From Bacillota bacterium (lineage in GTDB: Bacteria > Bacillota > Thermosediminibacteria > Thermosediminibacterales > Thermosediminibacteraceae): a DNA stretch of 22,475 nucleotides. Every line of letters starts with the position of its first letter. Position 1 is the first letter of the stretch. Of this stretch, positions 14,680 through 22,391 are shown one piece after another. Below the pieces are notes generated by a model. The model was given only the letters and a program-made list of their open reading frames with translations, had not been told where the DNA came from and did not search any database. Location: NCBI GenBank assembly GCA_003242255.1, contig QGUT01000013.1, positions 1 through 22,475 of the forward strand. The letters run 5' to 3'. A program made the translations under genes and the position numbers.

Positions 14680-15573
14680 ATGCCTTTCGTAGTGGTGGAA
14701 AACGAAAAGCTGAAGCTCAGCAACCTCTCCAAACCGATGTGGCCGGAAGACGGCATAACGAAAGGAGATTTCATAAATTACCTTGTCCAGGTGGCGCCCT
14801 TTTTGCTGCCCCATTTGAAGGACCGGCCCATAGTTTTCACGCGCTACCCCGAAGGTATCCACGGCGAGAGCTTTTACCAGAAAAACGCGCCGGACTACGC
14901 CCCCGAATGGCTCAAAACTTATGCGGTAGTGAGCGTCACAGGCGGGCAAAAGAAGGAAATCCGCTACATCCTGATAGACGACGTGAAAAGCCTGGTCTGG
15001 GCTGCCAACCAGGCCAGCCTCGAAATACACCCATGGCTTTCCCGCCGGGGCAGCATAGATTATCCCGATTTTGCGGTCTTCGATTTCGACCCTATGGAAA
15101 ACACCGGTTTTGAAGATGCCAGATTCCTCGCCCTTGCCTTGAAGAAGCTCCTTGAAATGGAGGGTCTGACAGGATTTCCCAAGACCTCCGGGGCTACCGG
15201 GGTCCAGGTTTACGTCCCGGTAGAACCCCGCTACACCTACGGCCAGGTGCGGGCCTTCGCCGAATTTTTCTGCAGGGTCCTGGAGAAAACCTTCCCCGAA
15301 AAAGCTACCACCGAAAGGAGCGTAGCCAAAAGAGGGGGGAAGGTCTACCTGGACTACATGCAGAACGCCAAGGGGAAGACCTTGATTGCGCCGTATTGTC
15401 CGAGGCCTCTGCCGGGAGCTCCCGTTTCCGCTCCGCTCACATGGGAGGAACTGGAGGGAGGCGCCGTGCCCTCGATGTTCACCGTGAAGACCATGCCCCG
15501 GAGGCTTGAGGAAAAGGGCGACCTCTTCAGAGGGGTTCTGGAGTTGAGGCAGAACATAGACCGGTGGCTTTGA
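14680..15573 (+). CDS. ligD: Stand-alone LigD-type primase-polymerase (AEP family)
   Basis: This 297-residue archaeo-eukaryotic primase-type polymerase fills gaps, often with ribonucleotides, during NHEJ. The N-terminal segment 'L-S-N-L-S-K-P-M-W-P-E-D-G-I-T-K-G-D' is the LigD polymerase signature. Metal ligands are the DFD motif D135/D137 and D225 in VYLDYMQN. The conserved RPLPGAPVSAPLTWEEL segment follows. At motif II the sequence is SGATGVQV (170-177), with glutamine Q176 where many LigD polymerases have histidine. From memory, Bacillus-type LigD may share this Gln, so it need not mean loss of activity. The start is ATG 14680. The downstream flavoprotein gene begins after 27 bases. Confidence 0.93.
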   Translation: MPFVVVENEKLKLSNLSKPMWPEDGITKGDFINYLVQVAPFLLPHLKDRPIVFTRYPEGIHGESFYQKNAPDYAPEWLKTYAVVSVTGGQKKEIRYILIDDVKSLVWAANQASLEIHPWLSRRGSIDYPDFAVFDFDPMENTGFEDARFLALALKKLLEMEGLTGFPKTSGATGVQVYVPVEPRYTYGQVRAFAEFFCRVLEKTFPEKATTERSVAKRGGKVYLDYMQNAKGKTLIAPYCPRPLPGAPVSAPLTWEELEGGAVPSMFTVKTMPRRLEEKGDLFRGVLELRQNIDRWL

Positions 15574-15600
15574 AGAGAAAACTTTGGGAGGGGAAATGCT

Positions 15601-16671
15601 TTGGCTAAGGTGCTCGTAGTGGGAGGAGGGCCCGGCGGCCTTTCGGCGGCGATCCATGCGGCCCGAAGGGGCCACCGGGTAAAGCTGGTCGAAAAATACC
15701 GGATCGGGGAAAACATCCGGTGCGCCGAAGGATTTTTCGATGCCTTGAAAAAATTGGGGAAGCCGTCGGCAGGGGTCAAATTCAAAGTGGAAAAGCTCAT
15801 CGTGAAGATAAAAAACACCCACGAGGTAGACATGAGGATGCTGAATCTCTGGATGATCGATCGGAGCGAGTGGCAAAAGAGCCTGGCCGAAGAGGCTCTG
15901 GAGGCAGGGGCGGTCATCGAAGAGAACTGCCCGGTTTCTCCTAAAGATTTGGAAAGCTTAAAGAGGGATTACGACGTCATCATAGATGCGAGCGGTGCGC
16001 CGTCGGTGACCTCGATGGCCTACGGTTTTTCGACCTTGTACAAGCAAAACTGTGGAAAGACGGTGCAGCTTACCCTGGAGGGGGATTTTTCCCATATCGT
16101 ACCCAATTTCAAGGTGGGCCTGCTGCCGGGGCTCTTCGGGTACTACTGGATATTCCCTAAAGGCCCCAGTTCGGCCAACGTGGGAATCGGCAACTTCGGC
16201 AGAGAGCCGGTGAAGCTCCGGAATTTGCTGGAGCAGGTGCTTGAGATTGAGGGTCTTTCGGGGTACCGCGTGACCAGGGAGATCGGGGGGATCTGCCCCA
16301 CCAGGATGCTTCCCCGGCTTTCTTACGACAACATACTGCTCGTGGGGGACGCGGCGGGCCTTACCTCGCCCTTACACGGCGGCGGCATAGACATGGCCCT
16401 GTTAAGCGGGATGCTGGCTGCCAGGAGCATAGGGCTGGGGGGAATTTTTTACGAGAAAAACCTGAAGAAACTGCTAGGCCCCAGGCTGGAGGTGGAAGGG
16501 GCCGCATCGCGGATATGGGAGAAATTGGGATATGACGGGATGGAAGAGTGGGTAGGCAAGATGTTGAGGACGAAGACCTACCGGCTGCTATTACAGCCCA
16601 CCCGGTTCAACATCTTCCTGTTCAGGACCCTGGCCAGAATTGGAGTTTGGTATTTTTCTATTGTGTTATAA
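15601..16671 (+). CDS. Geranylgeranyl-reductase-family FAD-dependent oxidoreductase
   Basis: This 356-residue flavoprotein of the p-hydroxybenzoate hydroxylase fold has an N-terminal dinucleotide-binding motif (VVGGGPGGLSAAIHAARRG), a C-x-E-G active-site-like segment (CAEGFF), and the second FAD motif GDAAGLTSPLHGGGIDMAL in the last third. Members reduce isoprenoid double bonds (geranylgeranyl reductase, menaquinone-type saturases) or have unknown substrates; the substrate here is not visible. The TTG start at 15601 is 8 bases from GGGAGGGG; the nearby ATG at 15596 is out of frame. It follows the polymerase gene by 27 bases but has no functional link to NHEJ. Its stop codon lies within the -10 box of the next promoter. 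Confidence 0.85.
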   Translation: MAKVLVVGGGPGGLSAAIHAARRGHRVKLVEKYRIGENIRCAEGFFDALKKLGKPSAGVKFKVEKLIVKIKNTHEVDMRMLNLWMIDRSEWQKSLAEEALEAGAVIEENCPVSPKDLESLKRDYDVIIDASGAPSVTSMAYGFSTLYKQNCGKTVQLTLEGDFSHIVPNFKVGLLPGLFGYYWIFPKGPSSANVGIGNFGREPVKLRNLLEQVLEIEGLSGYRVTREIGGICPTRMLPRLSYDNILLVGDAAGLTSPLHGGGIDMALLSGMLAARSIGLGGIFYEKNLKKLLGPRLEVEGAASRIWEKLGYDGMEEWVGKMLRTKTYRLLLQPTRFNIFLFRTLARIGVWYFSIVL

Positions 16672-16672
16672 T
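16664..16672 (+). promoter_or_regulatory. Extended -10 promoter for the FHA-SEDS-PBP operon
   Basis: TGtTATAAT at 16664-16672 is a perfect extended -10. The nearest -35 candidate TTTGGT (16646-16651) is spaced only 15 bases away. The start would fall near 16679, close to the ribosome-binding site AGAGGTGG (16678-16685), so the leader would be very short. The TAA stop of the upstream gene (16669-16671) lies inside the box. Confidence 0.5.
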
Positions 16673-16691
16673 ATACTAGAGGTGGTTTTTA

Positions 16692-17126
16692 GTGTACGAG
16701 CTTCTGGCCCAGGTCGCGAAATTCCTGCTGATCGGGCTCATATATTATTTTCTCTACAACTTTCTCAAACTGATGGTCCTCGACCTTTACGAGGAAAGAA
16801 AAGCTTCGGACGATACCGACTATTATTTGAAGTGCGAGGACGGGAGGGAATTTCCCCTTCGCCGGGTGACCACCATAGGCCGGGCGAAGGACTCGGATAT
16901 AGTCATAGACGACCCGTACCTTTCCAGCAAGCACGCCATGATCTACCGGAGAGGAAAAAGGCTGGTAATTCAGGACTTGAAGAGCACGAACGGGACGTAC
17001 ATCAACGGGCGGCCGATCAAAAAACCGGTGGCCTTGAAGGAAAAGGATGTCATAACTATGGGCAGCCGCAAATTTATCTTTTTGAGGAGGGAAGCCCGTG
17101 GACTCGAGAGAGGAAGCGATCTATAA
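16692..17126 (+). CDS. Membrane-anchored FHA-domain protein
   Basis: This 144-residue protein has one N-terminal hydrophobic segment (about residues 8-30) and a cytoplasmic FHA domain (about 60-130). Phosphothreonine-binding residues are in place: GR at 63-64, SSKH at 78-81 and NG at 100-101 within 'D-L-K-S-T-N-G-T-Y-I-N-G'. It should read out Ser/Thr protein kinase signals and recruit partners to the membrane. It overlaps the SEDS gene by 29 bases, the same order as fhaB-rodA-pbpA in actinobacteria, which suggests control of wall synthesis by phosphorylation. No kinase or phosphatase is in the window. The start is GTG 16692 after AGAGGTGG. Confidence 0.92.
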   Translation: MYELLAQVAKFLLIGLIYYFLYNFLKLMVLDLYEERKASDDTDYYLKCEDGREFPLRRVTTIGRAKDSDIVIDDPYLSSKHAMIYRRGKRLVIQDLKSTNGTYINGRPIKKPVALKEKDVITMGSRKFIFLRREARGLERGSDL

Positions 17127-18327
17127 CAGGTCGCTGGCCGCCATGGCCCTGGTGGGTTTTTTGTCCTTTTTACTTCTTTCGGTGTATAGAAAGCCGCTGG
17201 ACTTCATGCCCTTTTACGGGGCTCTGGCTTTTTTAGGGGTGGTATTCATAGGGTATTTTTTTACCGGGTGGGTCCTGATAAGTTCCGACAAATTTTTGCT
17301 GCTGCTCTCATCCTTTTTGGCTCAGCTGGGGCTCATCATGCTCTGCCGGATAAACCCGGAACTCTTCAAAAAGCAGGTTCTCTTTTTTGCGATAGGAGTG
17401 GCATTCTTTATTGTAGCCAGTCTTTTTGTAAAATATTTGCTGAGGTTAGATATAAGGCCCTTTTTTTACTGGGTAGTGACCGCTTTGCTGCTCCTCCTTC
17501 CCCTTTTGTTCGGTGTGGAAAAGGGCGGCGCTAAAAACTGGCTGGCCTTCGACGGCTTTACCTTTCAGCCCTCGGAACTGGCGAAGATCACTTTCGCCTT
17601 TTACCTGGCGGGCACTTTGAAAGAGGGAAGGATAGAGTCGCTTCCCAGGATGGCAGGGGAAATCCTGCTGGTGCTGGGCCTTTTGGTGCTGGCCAAAGAT
17701 CTGGGGGGAGCCATGCTCTTTTATTTCACCGCTTTGATCGTGATCTTCGTGGCCACCTCCCGGGCGGACTTTATGGCCCTGGGAGGGGGCCTGGCGGCGG
17801 TTTTCGGGGTACTGGGGTACTACCTCTTCGACCACGTGAAGGTGAGGATAGAAGCCTGGCTCAATCCCTGGAAGGACGTGCCCGGCCGGGGCTACCAGAT
17901 AGCCCAGTCTCTCTTTGCCATAGCCGAAGGCGGATATTTCGGCACCGGACTGGGGCTGGGACGGCCGGACTTCATCCCCGCCGTGGCGACGGACTTCATC
18001 TTTTCCGCCTTTGCCGAGGAATTCGGCTTCCTGGGTGCTGCGGCGGTGGTGCTGATGTATTTTTTGCTCGTCTACAGGGGTATCCGGATAGCGTTGAGGC
18101 TTAAGGACGATTTCGACGTGCTGCTGGCCGTGGGGCACACGGTGATGTTCGGGATGCAGATTTTTACCATAATAGGCGGAGTCATAAAGCTGATACCCGT
18201 GACGGGGATCACGCTCCCCTTCATGAGCTACGGCGGAAGTTCCATGGTGATGAGCTTCGCGTCCATGGGAGTGCTGAACGGGCTCTGGCTGAAGGCCCTG
18301 GAGGATGAAAATGATGACGAAGCTTAA
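17098..18327 (+). CDS. SEDS-family peptidoglycan glycosyltransferase (FtsW/RodA/SpoVE)
   Basis: This 409-residue polytopic membrane protein (about ten or more hydrophobic helices) polymerises lipid II into glycan strands together with its class B PBP. Typical motifs are 'G-A-K-N-W-L-A-F-D-G-F-T-F-Q-P-S-E-L-A-K', then 'W-L-N-P-W-K-D-V-P-G-R-G-Y-Q-I-A-Q-S', with D260 at the position proposed to be catalytic in SEDS proteins. 'A-T-D-F-I-F-S-A-F-A-E-E-F-G-F-L-G' and the terminal 'P-V-T-G-I-T-L-P-F-M-S-Y-G-G-S-S' follow. The start is GTG 17098, 5 bases after GAGGAGGGA. It overlaps both neighbours (29 and 23 bases). Whether it acts in division, elongation or sporulation cannot be told; the FHA-SEDS-PBP order favours the actinobacterial RodA-like group. 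Confidence 0.94.
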   Translation: MDSREEAIYNRSLAAMALVGFLSFLLLSVYRKPLDFMPFYGALAFLGVVFIGYFFTGWVLISSDKFLLLLSSFLAQLGLIMLCRINPELFKKQVLFFAIGVAFFIVASLFVKYLLRLDIRPFFYWVVTALLLLLPLLFGVEKGGAKNWLAFDGFTFQPSELAKITFAFYLAGTLKEGRIESLPRMAGEILLVLGLLVLAKDLGGAMLFYFTALIVIFVATSRADFMALGGGLAAVFGVLGYYLFDHVKVRIEAWLNPWKDVPGRGYQIAQSLFAIAEGGYFGTGLGLGRPDFIPAVATDFIFSAFAEEFGFLGAAAVVLMYFLLVYRGIRIALRLKDDFDVLLAVGHTVMFGMQIFTIIGGVIKLIPVTGITLPFMSYGGSSMVMSFASMGVLNGLWLKALEDENDDEA

Positions 18328-19720
18328 GAGGAATGTAAGATTGGTGTTCCTGTTGTTCTGCGGGCTTTTTTTGAGCCTTCTCGGGTACCTGACGTACTTT
18401 CAGGTGTACGAGCGCCAGAAGCTCATCGAAAGCTCGTACAACCGCAGGCTCTGGGAACAGGAAGAGAGCATAACGAGGGGCACCATATACGATGCGAAGG
18501 GCAAGGTCCTGGCCCAGACGGTAGAGGAAGACGGCAAGAAGGAGCGGGTGTATTCGGGCGGCGAGGCCTTCGGCCCGGTCATCGGCTATTCCAGCCGGAA
18601 ACTGGGAAGGGCCAACCTGGAACAGGCCCTGAACGGAGAATTGCTGGGGATCTCCCAGCAGGACCCCTTGACGGTCCTGCGGCAAAAGGTGCTGGGGGTC
18701 TCCAGGGGAAACGACGTTTACCTTACCATAGACTCTCAGTTGCAAAACTTAGCTTACAAACTCTTTAATAAAAGGCCGGGAGCACTGGTGGCCCTGGACC
18801 CGAAAACCGGCGCCGTGCTGGCCCTGGTGAGTTCCCCCGGTTACGACTCCGCTTCAGTGGAGCAAAAGTGGGACTCTCTCTCCCAGGATGAAAATAGCCC
18901 CCTGCTCAACCGGGCCCTGCAGGGGCTCTACCCGCCGGGGTCCACTTTCAAGATAGTGACCCTCTCGGCGGCCCTGGAGAGCATCGCCGATCTGGAGGCG
19001 AGGACCTATAATACCCCGGGATACGTGGAAGTAAACGGCCGGGTCATAAGGGATTATGAAAGTTTCAGGGCGGGCAATTACGATATAAAGAAGGCTTTCA
19101 GCCTTTCCAGCAACTCGATCTTCGTAAAGGTAGGCCTGGAAGTGGGAAAGGCGAAGCTTTTCGAAAAAGCCCAGGACTACGGTTTTAACGAGGGGCTTCC
19201 CTTCGAACTGCCGGTAGCTACCAGCCGCTTTCCGCAATTTTCCCTGATGGCGGACGACGTGGAACTGGCCGAATCTTCCATCGGCCAGGGGAGAATCGTG
19301 GCGACGCCCATGCAGATGGCCTTGGTCGCTTCGGCGGTGGCCAACGGCGGGACGATGGTAAAGCCGTACATCGTCGAGAAGATCGTCACCCCTTTGGGCG
19401 AAGTAAAGGGCAATTCCGGTTTTACAATCTGGAAGGAGCCCATCGATAGGATGACGGCTGAAAAGATAAAGGAATTCATGGTGGACGTGGTCGAGAGCGG
19501 GACGGGCCGGTCAGCCAGGATAAAAGGGATAAGAGTTGCCGGCAAGACCGGCAGCGCCGAGAATCCCCACGGAAAGTCCCACGCCTGGTTCGTAGGCTTT
19601 GCCCCCGCCGAAAATCCGAAAATAGCGGTGGCCGTCGTGGTGGAAAATGCCGGCTCCGGAGGGACCTACGCCGCTCCCATAGCCGCAGAAGTGATGCGCT
19701 ATTATTTGTATAACAGGTAG
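18305..19720 (+). CDS. Class B penicillin-binding protein (PbpA/PBP2-like transpeptidase)
   Basis: This 471-residue bitopic protein cross-links peptidoglycan outside the membrane. A basic N-terminus and one membrane helix (about 11-33) are followed by a short N-terminal region ('T-R-G-T-I-Y-D-A-K-G-K-V-L-A') and the transpeptidase domain. The domain has S213-T-F-K216 (nucleophile serine), S268-S269-N270 and K414-T415-G416, all intact. The length is like actinobacterial PbpA and shorter than typical PBP2 or FtsI of other groups. The start is ATG 18305, overlapping the SEDS gene by 23 bases; an ATG at 18311-18313 is a possible alternative. It should be the cognate partner of the SEDS protein just upstream. 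Confidence 0.94.
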   Translation: MKMMTKLKRNVRLVFLLFCGLFLSLLGYLTYFQVYERQKLIESSYNRRLWEQEESITRGTIYDAKGKVLAQTVEEDGKKERVYSGGEAFGPVIGYSSRKLGRANLEQALNGELLGISQQDPLTVLRQKVLGVSRGNDVYLTIDSQLQNLAYKLFNKRPGALVALDPKTGAVLALVSSPGYDSASVEQKWDSLSQDENSPLLNRALQGLYPPGSTFKIVTLSAALESIADLEARTYNTPGYVEVNGRVIRDYESFRAGNYDIKKAFSLSSNSIFVKVGLEVGKAKLFEKAQDYGFNEGLPFELPVATSRFPQFSLMADDVELAESSIGQGRIVATPMQMALVASAVANGGTMVKPYIVEKIVTPLGEVKGNSGFTIWKEPIDRMTAEKIKEFMVDVVESGTGRSARIKGIRVAGKTGSAENPHGKSHAWFVGFAPAENPKIAVAVVVENAGSGGTYAAPIAAEVMRYYLYNR

Positions 19721-19750
19721 AAGCTGAAGGAGGGGGTGAATCGAAGATCT

Positions 19751-20647
19751 ATGAAGCTCAAAAAGAGCCTTTTAGCGGATGCCGCTCTGCTCGTGGTCGC
19801 TATGGCCTGGGGATTGAACTTCGTGGTGATGAAAAACGCCCTTCAAAGGATAACGCCTTTTATGTATCTGGCCGTTCGGTTTTTGCTGGCTTTTCTCGTC
19901 CTCGCGGCTATTTTCAAAGATAATCTGAAAAAGGCAGAAAAGAGGGATGTGATAGGGGGCTGCCTCATAGGATTTTTCATTTTCCTGGGCTTTGCCACCC
20001 AGACCGTGGGGCTTCTTTACACCACTCCGGCCAAGTCCGGGTTCATAACGGGGAGCAACGTGGTGATGGTGCCCTTTCTGGCGTACTTCGTAAGCAGGAA
20101 GTTCCCCGGATGGCCACAGGTGATGGGGGCTGCCGTCACCTTTGCGGGCCTCGGCGTCATCTCTCTGGATGGCGGATTTTCGGTAAACATAGGGGATTTT
20201 CTCACACTGCTCTGCGCCCTTTTCTTCGCCATGCAGATAGTGGGCACCGAGTACTACGCGAAGCTCGGCGATCCGGTGAACCTCACTATCTTTGAGATGG
20301 GAGTGACCGGCCTTTTGTCGCTCATCATCGCCGTTTTGACCGAGCCCATGCCAAACTTGGATTTTTCCATGTGGATGGCTATCCTCTATGCGGTCGTATG
20401 CTGCACGGCGGGAGCCTTCCTCGTCCAGAATGTGGCGCAGAAATACACCAGTTCCACCCATGCGGCGGTGATCATGTGCCTGGAAGCCGTATTTGCCGCG
20501 GTTTTCTCCTTCCTCTTCTGGGGGGAAGCGATGACCTTCAGGGCCCTGCTGGGTTACGCCCTGATTCTGGCAGGGGTTCTGATCACCGAGCTTTCGCCCG
20601 TCCACGAGGGGAAAGTCGAATCCGCCCTGGAGACCGCCGACAACTGA
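19751..20647 (+). CDS. EamA/DMT-family transporter
   Basis: This approximately 298-residue inner-membrane protein has about ten hydrophobic helices in two EamA repeats. The first opens 'V-A-M-A-W-G-L-N-F-V-V-M-K', and 'L-R-x-L-L-A' style motifs follow near 30-40. The second half ends in 'F-L-F-W-G-E-A-M-T-F-R-A-L-L-G-Y-A-L-I-L-A-G-V'. Such carriers export amino acids, metabolites or drugs; the substrate is unknown. AAGGAGGGGGTGA lies at 19727-19739. The ATG at 19751 leaves a workable gap, whereas the in-frame GTG at 19736 sits inside that site and would add 5 residues. It follows the PBP gene by 30 bases with no terminator, so it may be read from the cell-wall operon. A hairpin follows the gene. 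Confidence 0.85.
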   Translation: MKLKKSLLADAALLVVAMAWGLNFVVMKNALQRITPFMYLAVRFLLAFLVLAAIFKDNLKKAEKRDVIGGCLIGFFIFLGFATQTVGLLYTTPAKSGFITGSNVVMVPFLAYFVSRKFPGWPQVMGAAVTFAGLGVISLDGGFSVNIGDFLTLLCALFFAMQIVGTEYYAKLGDPVNLTIFEMGVTGLLSLIIAVLTEPMPNLDFSMWMAILYAVVCCTAGAFLVQNVAQKYTSSTHAAVIMCLEAVFAAVFSFLFWGEAMTFRALLGYALILAGVLITELSPVHEGKVESALETADN

Positions 20648-20666
20648 GGTTTGCCGCGAATCTCGA

Positions 20667-20702
20667 GCTCCGGCAATACCTGCCGTTGCCGGAGCCTGTA
20701 TT
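20667..20702 (+). terminator. Terminator-like hairpin after the EamA transporter gene
   Basis: GCTCCGGCAA (20667-20676) and TTGCCGGAGC (20686-20695) form a perfect 10-bp stem with a 9-base loop. The following CTGTATTTATAA is only a weak U tract, so termination may be inefficient. No clear promoter for the next gene is visible between it and 20728. Confidence 0.6.
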
Positions 20703-20727
20703 TATAAAATCTTAAGGAGGGTTCGGT

Positions 20728-21750
20728 ATGTCCGAGCTTTTTTCCAAAATAAAAATAAAGGATATGGAAGTGAGGAACCGGATAGTGATGCCTCCCATGT
20801 GCATGTACAGCTCCGACGACGATGGCCACGCAAAACCCTGGCACCTGATCCACTACGCCACCAGGGCCATCGGCGGCGCGGGGCTGATCATCCAGGAGGC
20901 CACGGCGGTGGAAAAAAGAGGGAGGATATCGGCGAGAGACCTGGGCCTCTGGGATGACTCCCATGTGGAAGGGCTGGCCCGGATCGTGGCCGAGGTCAAA
21001 AAGCACGGGGCCAAAATGGGCGTGCAGCTCGCCCACGCGGGAAGAAAGTGCGGCGCCCCGGGAGAAGACCTCATAGCCCCGAGCCCCATAGCTTTCGACG
21101 AGACCTACGGCGTGCCCCGGGAGATGACCCGAGAGGACATAATGCAGGTGATAGAAGCTTTTAAGGCGGGGGCACGTAGGGCCCTGATGGCCGGGTACGA
21201 CATCGTGGAGATCCACGCGGCCCACGGCTACCTCATCAACGAGTTTCTATCGCCGCTCACCAACAAGAGGACCGACGAATACGGGGGAAGCCTCCAGAAC
21301 CGGGCGAGGTTTTTGAAGGAAGTCGTAAAGGCGGTGAGGGAAGTCTGGCCCGAGGAAAAGCCGCTCATGGTGAGGGTTTCCGCCGAAGAATACGCGGAGG
21401 GAGGAAATCACCCTGAGGATATAGCGGAAATGATAAACCTGGTGAAGGGCGAAGGGGTGGATATAATCGACGTAAGCTCCGGGGCAGTGGTTCCCGCAAA
21501 GATCGACGCCTACCCCGGCTACCAGGTGAAATTCGCCGAAACCATCAAAGAGATGACAGGGCTTCCCGTTGTGGCCGGCGGGCTCATCACCGTGCCCGAA
21601 ATGGCCGAAGAAATCCTCAAAAACGGGCGGGCCGACATGGTGTTTTTGGGAAGGGAGCTTTTGAGGAACCCCTACTGGCCTTTGATGGCGGCAAGGAGGC
21701 TGGGCGATGATATCAAGTGGCCCGAGCAGTACGAAAGGAGCAAAATATGA
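20728..21750 (+). CDS. Old Yellow Enzyme-family NADH:flavin oxidoreductase (YqjM-like)
   Basis: This 340-residue FMN-dependent (alpha/beta)8 barrel probably reduces activated C=C bonds of enones or related electrophiles. The thermophilic-like YqjM subclass is indicated by C25 and Y27 (PPMCMYSS), H163 and H166 with Y168 (EIHAAHGYL), and the 'N-E-F-L-S-P-L-T-N-K-R-T-D-E-Y-G-G-S' loop. GLITVPEMAEEI and FLGRELLRNPYWP at the phosphate-binding end also fit. There are no C-terminal iron-sulfur or flavodoxin-like extensions as in 2,4-dienoyl-CoA reductase. The start is ATG 20728, 6 bases after AAGGAGGG (20715-20722). It ends in an ATGA overlap with the glycosylase gene, so the two are translationally coupled. 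Confidence 0.93.
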   Translation: MSELFSKIKIKDMEVRNRIVMPPMCMYSSDDDGHAKPWHLIHYATRAIGGAGLIIQEATAVEKRGRISARDLGLWDDSHVEGLARIVAEVKKHGAKMGVQLAHAGRKCGAPGEDLIAPSPIAFDETYGVPREMTREDIMQVIEAFKAGARRALMAGYDIVEIHAAHGYLINEFLSPLTNKRTDEYGGSLQNRARFLKEVVKAVREVWPEEKPLMVRVSAEEYAEGGNHPEDIAEMINLVKGEGVDIIDVSSGAVVPAKIDAYPGYQVKFAETIKEMTGLPVVAGGLITVPEMAEEILKNGRADMVFLGRELLRNPYWPLMAARRLGDDIKWPEQYERSKI

Positions 21751-22391
21751 CTTCGGAGAAAAAAGTGCTGGTCTTCCGAAAGGGCGATGAAATCCTGAAA
21801 GCCCTTTCGGAGGCCGACGAAAGGATGGCGTACCTCATAGAACTCATCGGCGATTATTCGCTGGAACTGGAAGGCGATTTTTTTCAGTCGCTGGTCCAGT
21901 CCATAGTGGGCCAGCAGCTCTCCACCAAGGCGGCGGACAGCATCTGGAAAAAATTAAAGGATTTTTGCGGAGAGGTAACTCCGGCGAAGATATTGGGCCT
22001 GGAAGAAGATGAACTCCGGAGTGTCGGGCTTTCCAAGAAAAAAATAGAATATATTAAGGACCTGGCGGGAAAGGTAGAGTCGGGAGCACTGGACCTCAAA
22101 AGATTGGACACCATGAGCGATGAAGATATAATAAGGACCCTCCTTCAGGTGAAGGGCATAGGCCGGTGGACCGCCGAGATGTTCCTGATTTTTTCGCTGG
22201 GCAGGCTCGACGTCTTTTCAGTCCAGGATTACGGGCTGCAGCTTTCCGTAAAATGGCTCTACGAACTTCCAGATTGGCCGGACAAAAGCTGCCTTGTGGA
22301 ACTCAGCCAGCGGTGGAAGCCGTACAGGACGGTGGCCTCCCTCTACCTATGGGAAGCAAAAAACCGGGGCCTGGCTAAAGAGCTTGTATAA
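21747..22391 (+). CDS. AlkA-type DNA-3-methyladenine glycosylase (HhH-GPD)
   Basis: This 214-residue base-excision enzyme removes alkylated purines. The helix-hairpin-helix 'L-L-Q-V-K-G-I-G-R-W-T-A-E-M' at 132-145 and the loop 'D-V-F-S-V-Q-D-Y-G-L' at 155-164 give catalytic D161, aligned with the AlkA aspartate. 'S-I-V-G-Q-Q-L-S-T-K-A-A' at 52-63 is the usual N-terminal helix. It lacks the N-terminal beta domain of E. coli AlkA, as in short bacterial and yeast MAG-like forms. It has no [4Fe-4S] cysteines, which excludes Nth/MutY. The start is ATG 21747, 6 bases after AAGGAG (21735-21740); the frame is open back to GTG 21717, but that start would lack the site. Confidence 0.92.
   Translation: MTSEKKVLVFRKGDEILKALSEADERMAYLIELIGDYSLELEGDFFQSLVQSIVGQQLSTKAADSIWKKLKDFCGEVTPAKILGLEEDELRSVGLSKKKIEYIKDLAGKVESGALDLKRLDTMSDEDIIRTLLQVKGIGRWTAEMFLIFSLGRLDVFSVQDYGLQLSVKWLYELPDWPDKSCLVELSQRWKPYRTVASLYLWEAKNRGLAKELV

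Noticed and set aside
14593..15876. 427-residue open frame on the minus strand across the LigD-type polymerase gene
   Set aside because: It spans two real plus-strand genes and their intergenic promoter/ribosome-binding sites. Its product has no recognisable domain, and its openness follows from codon bias of the real genes.
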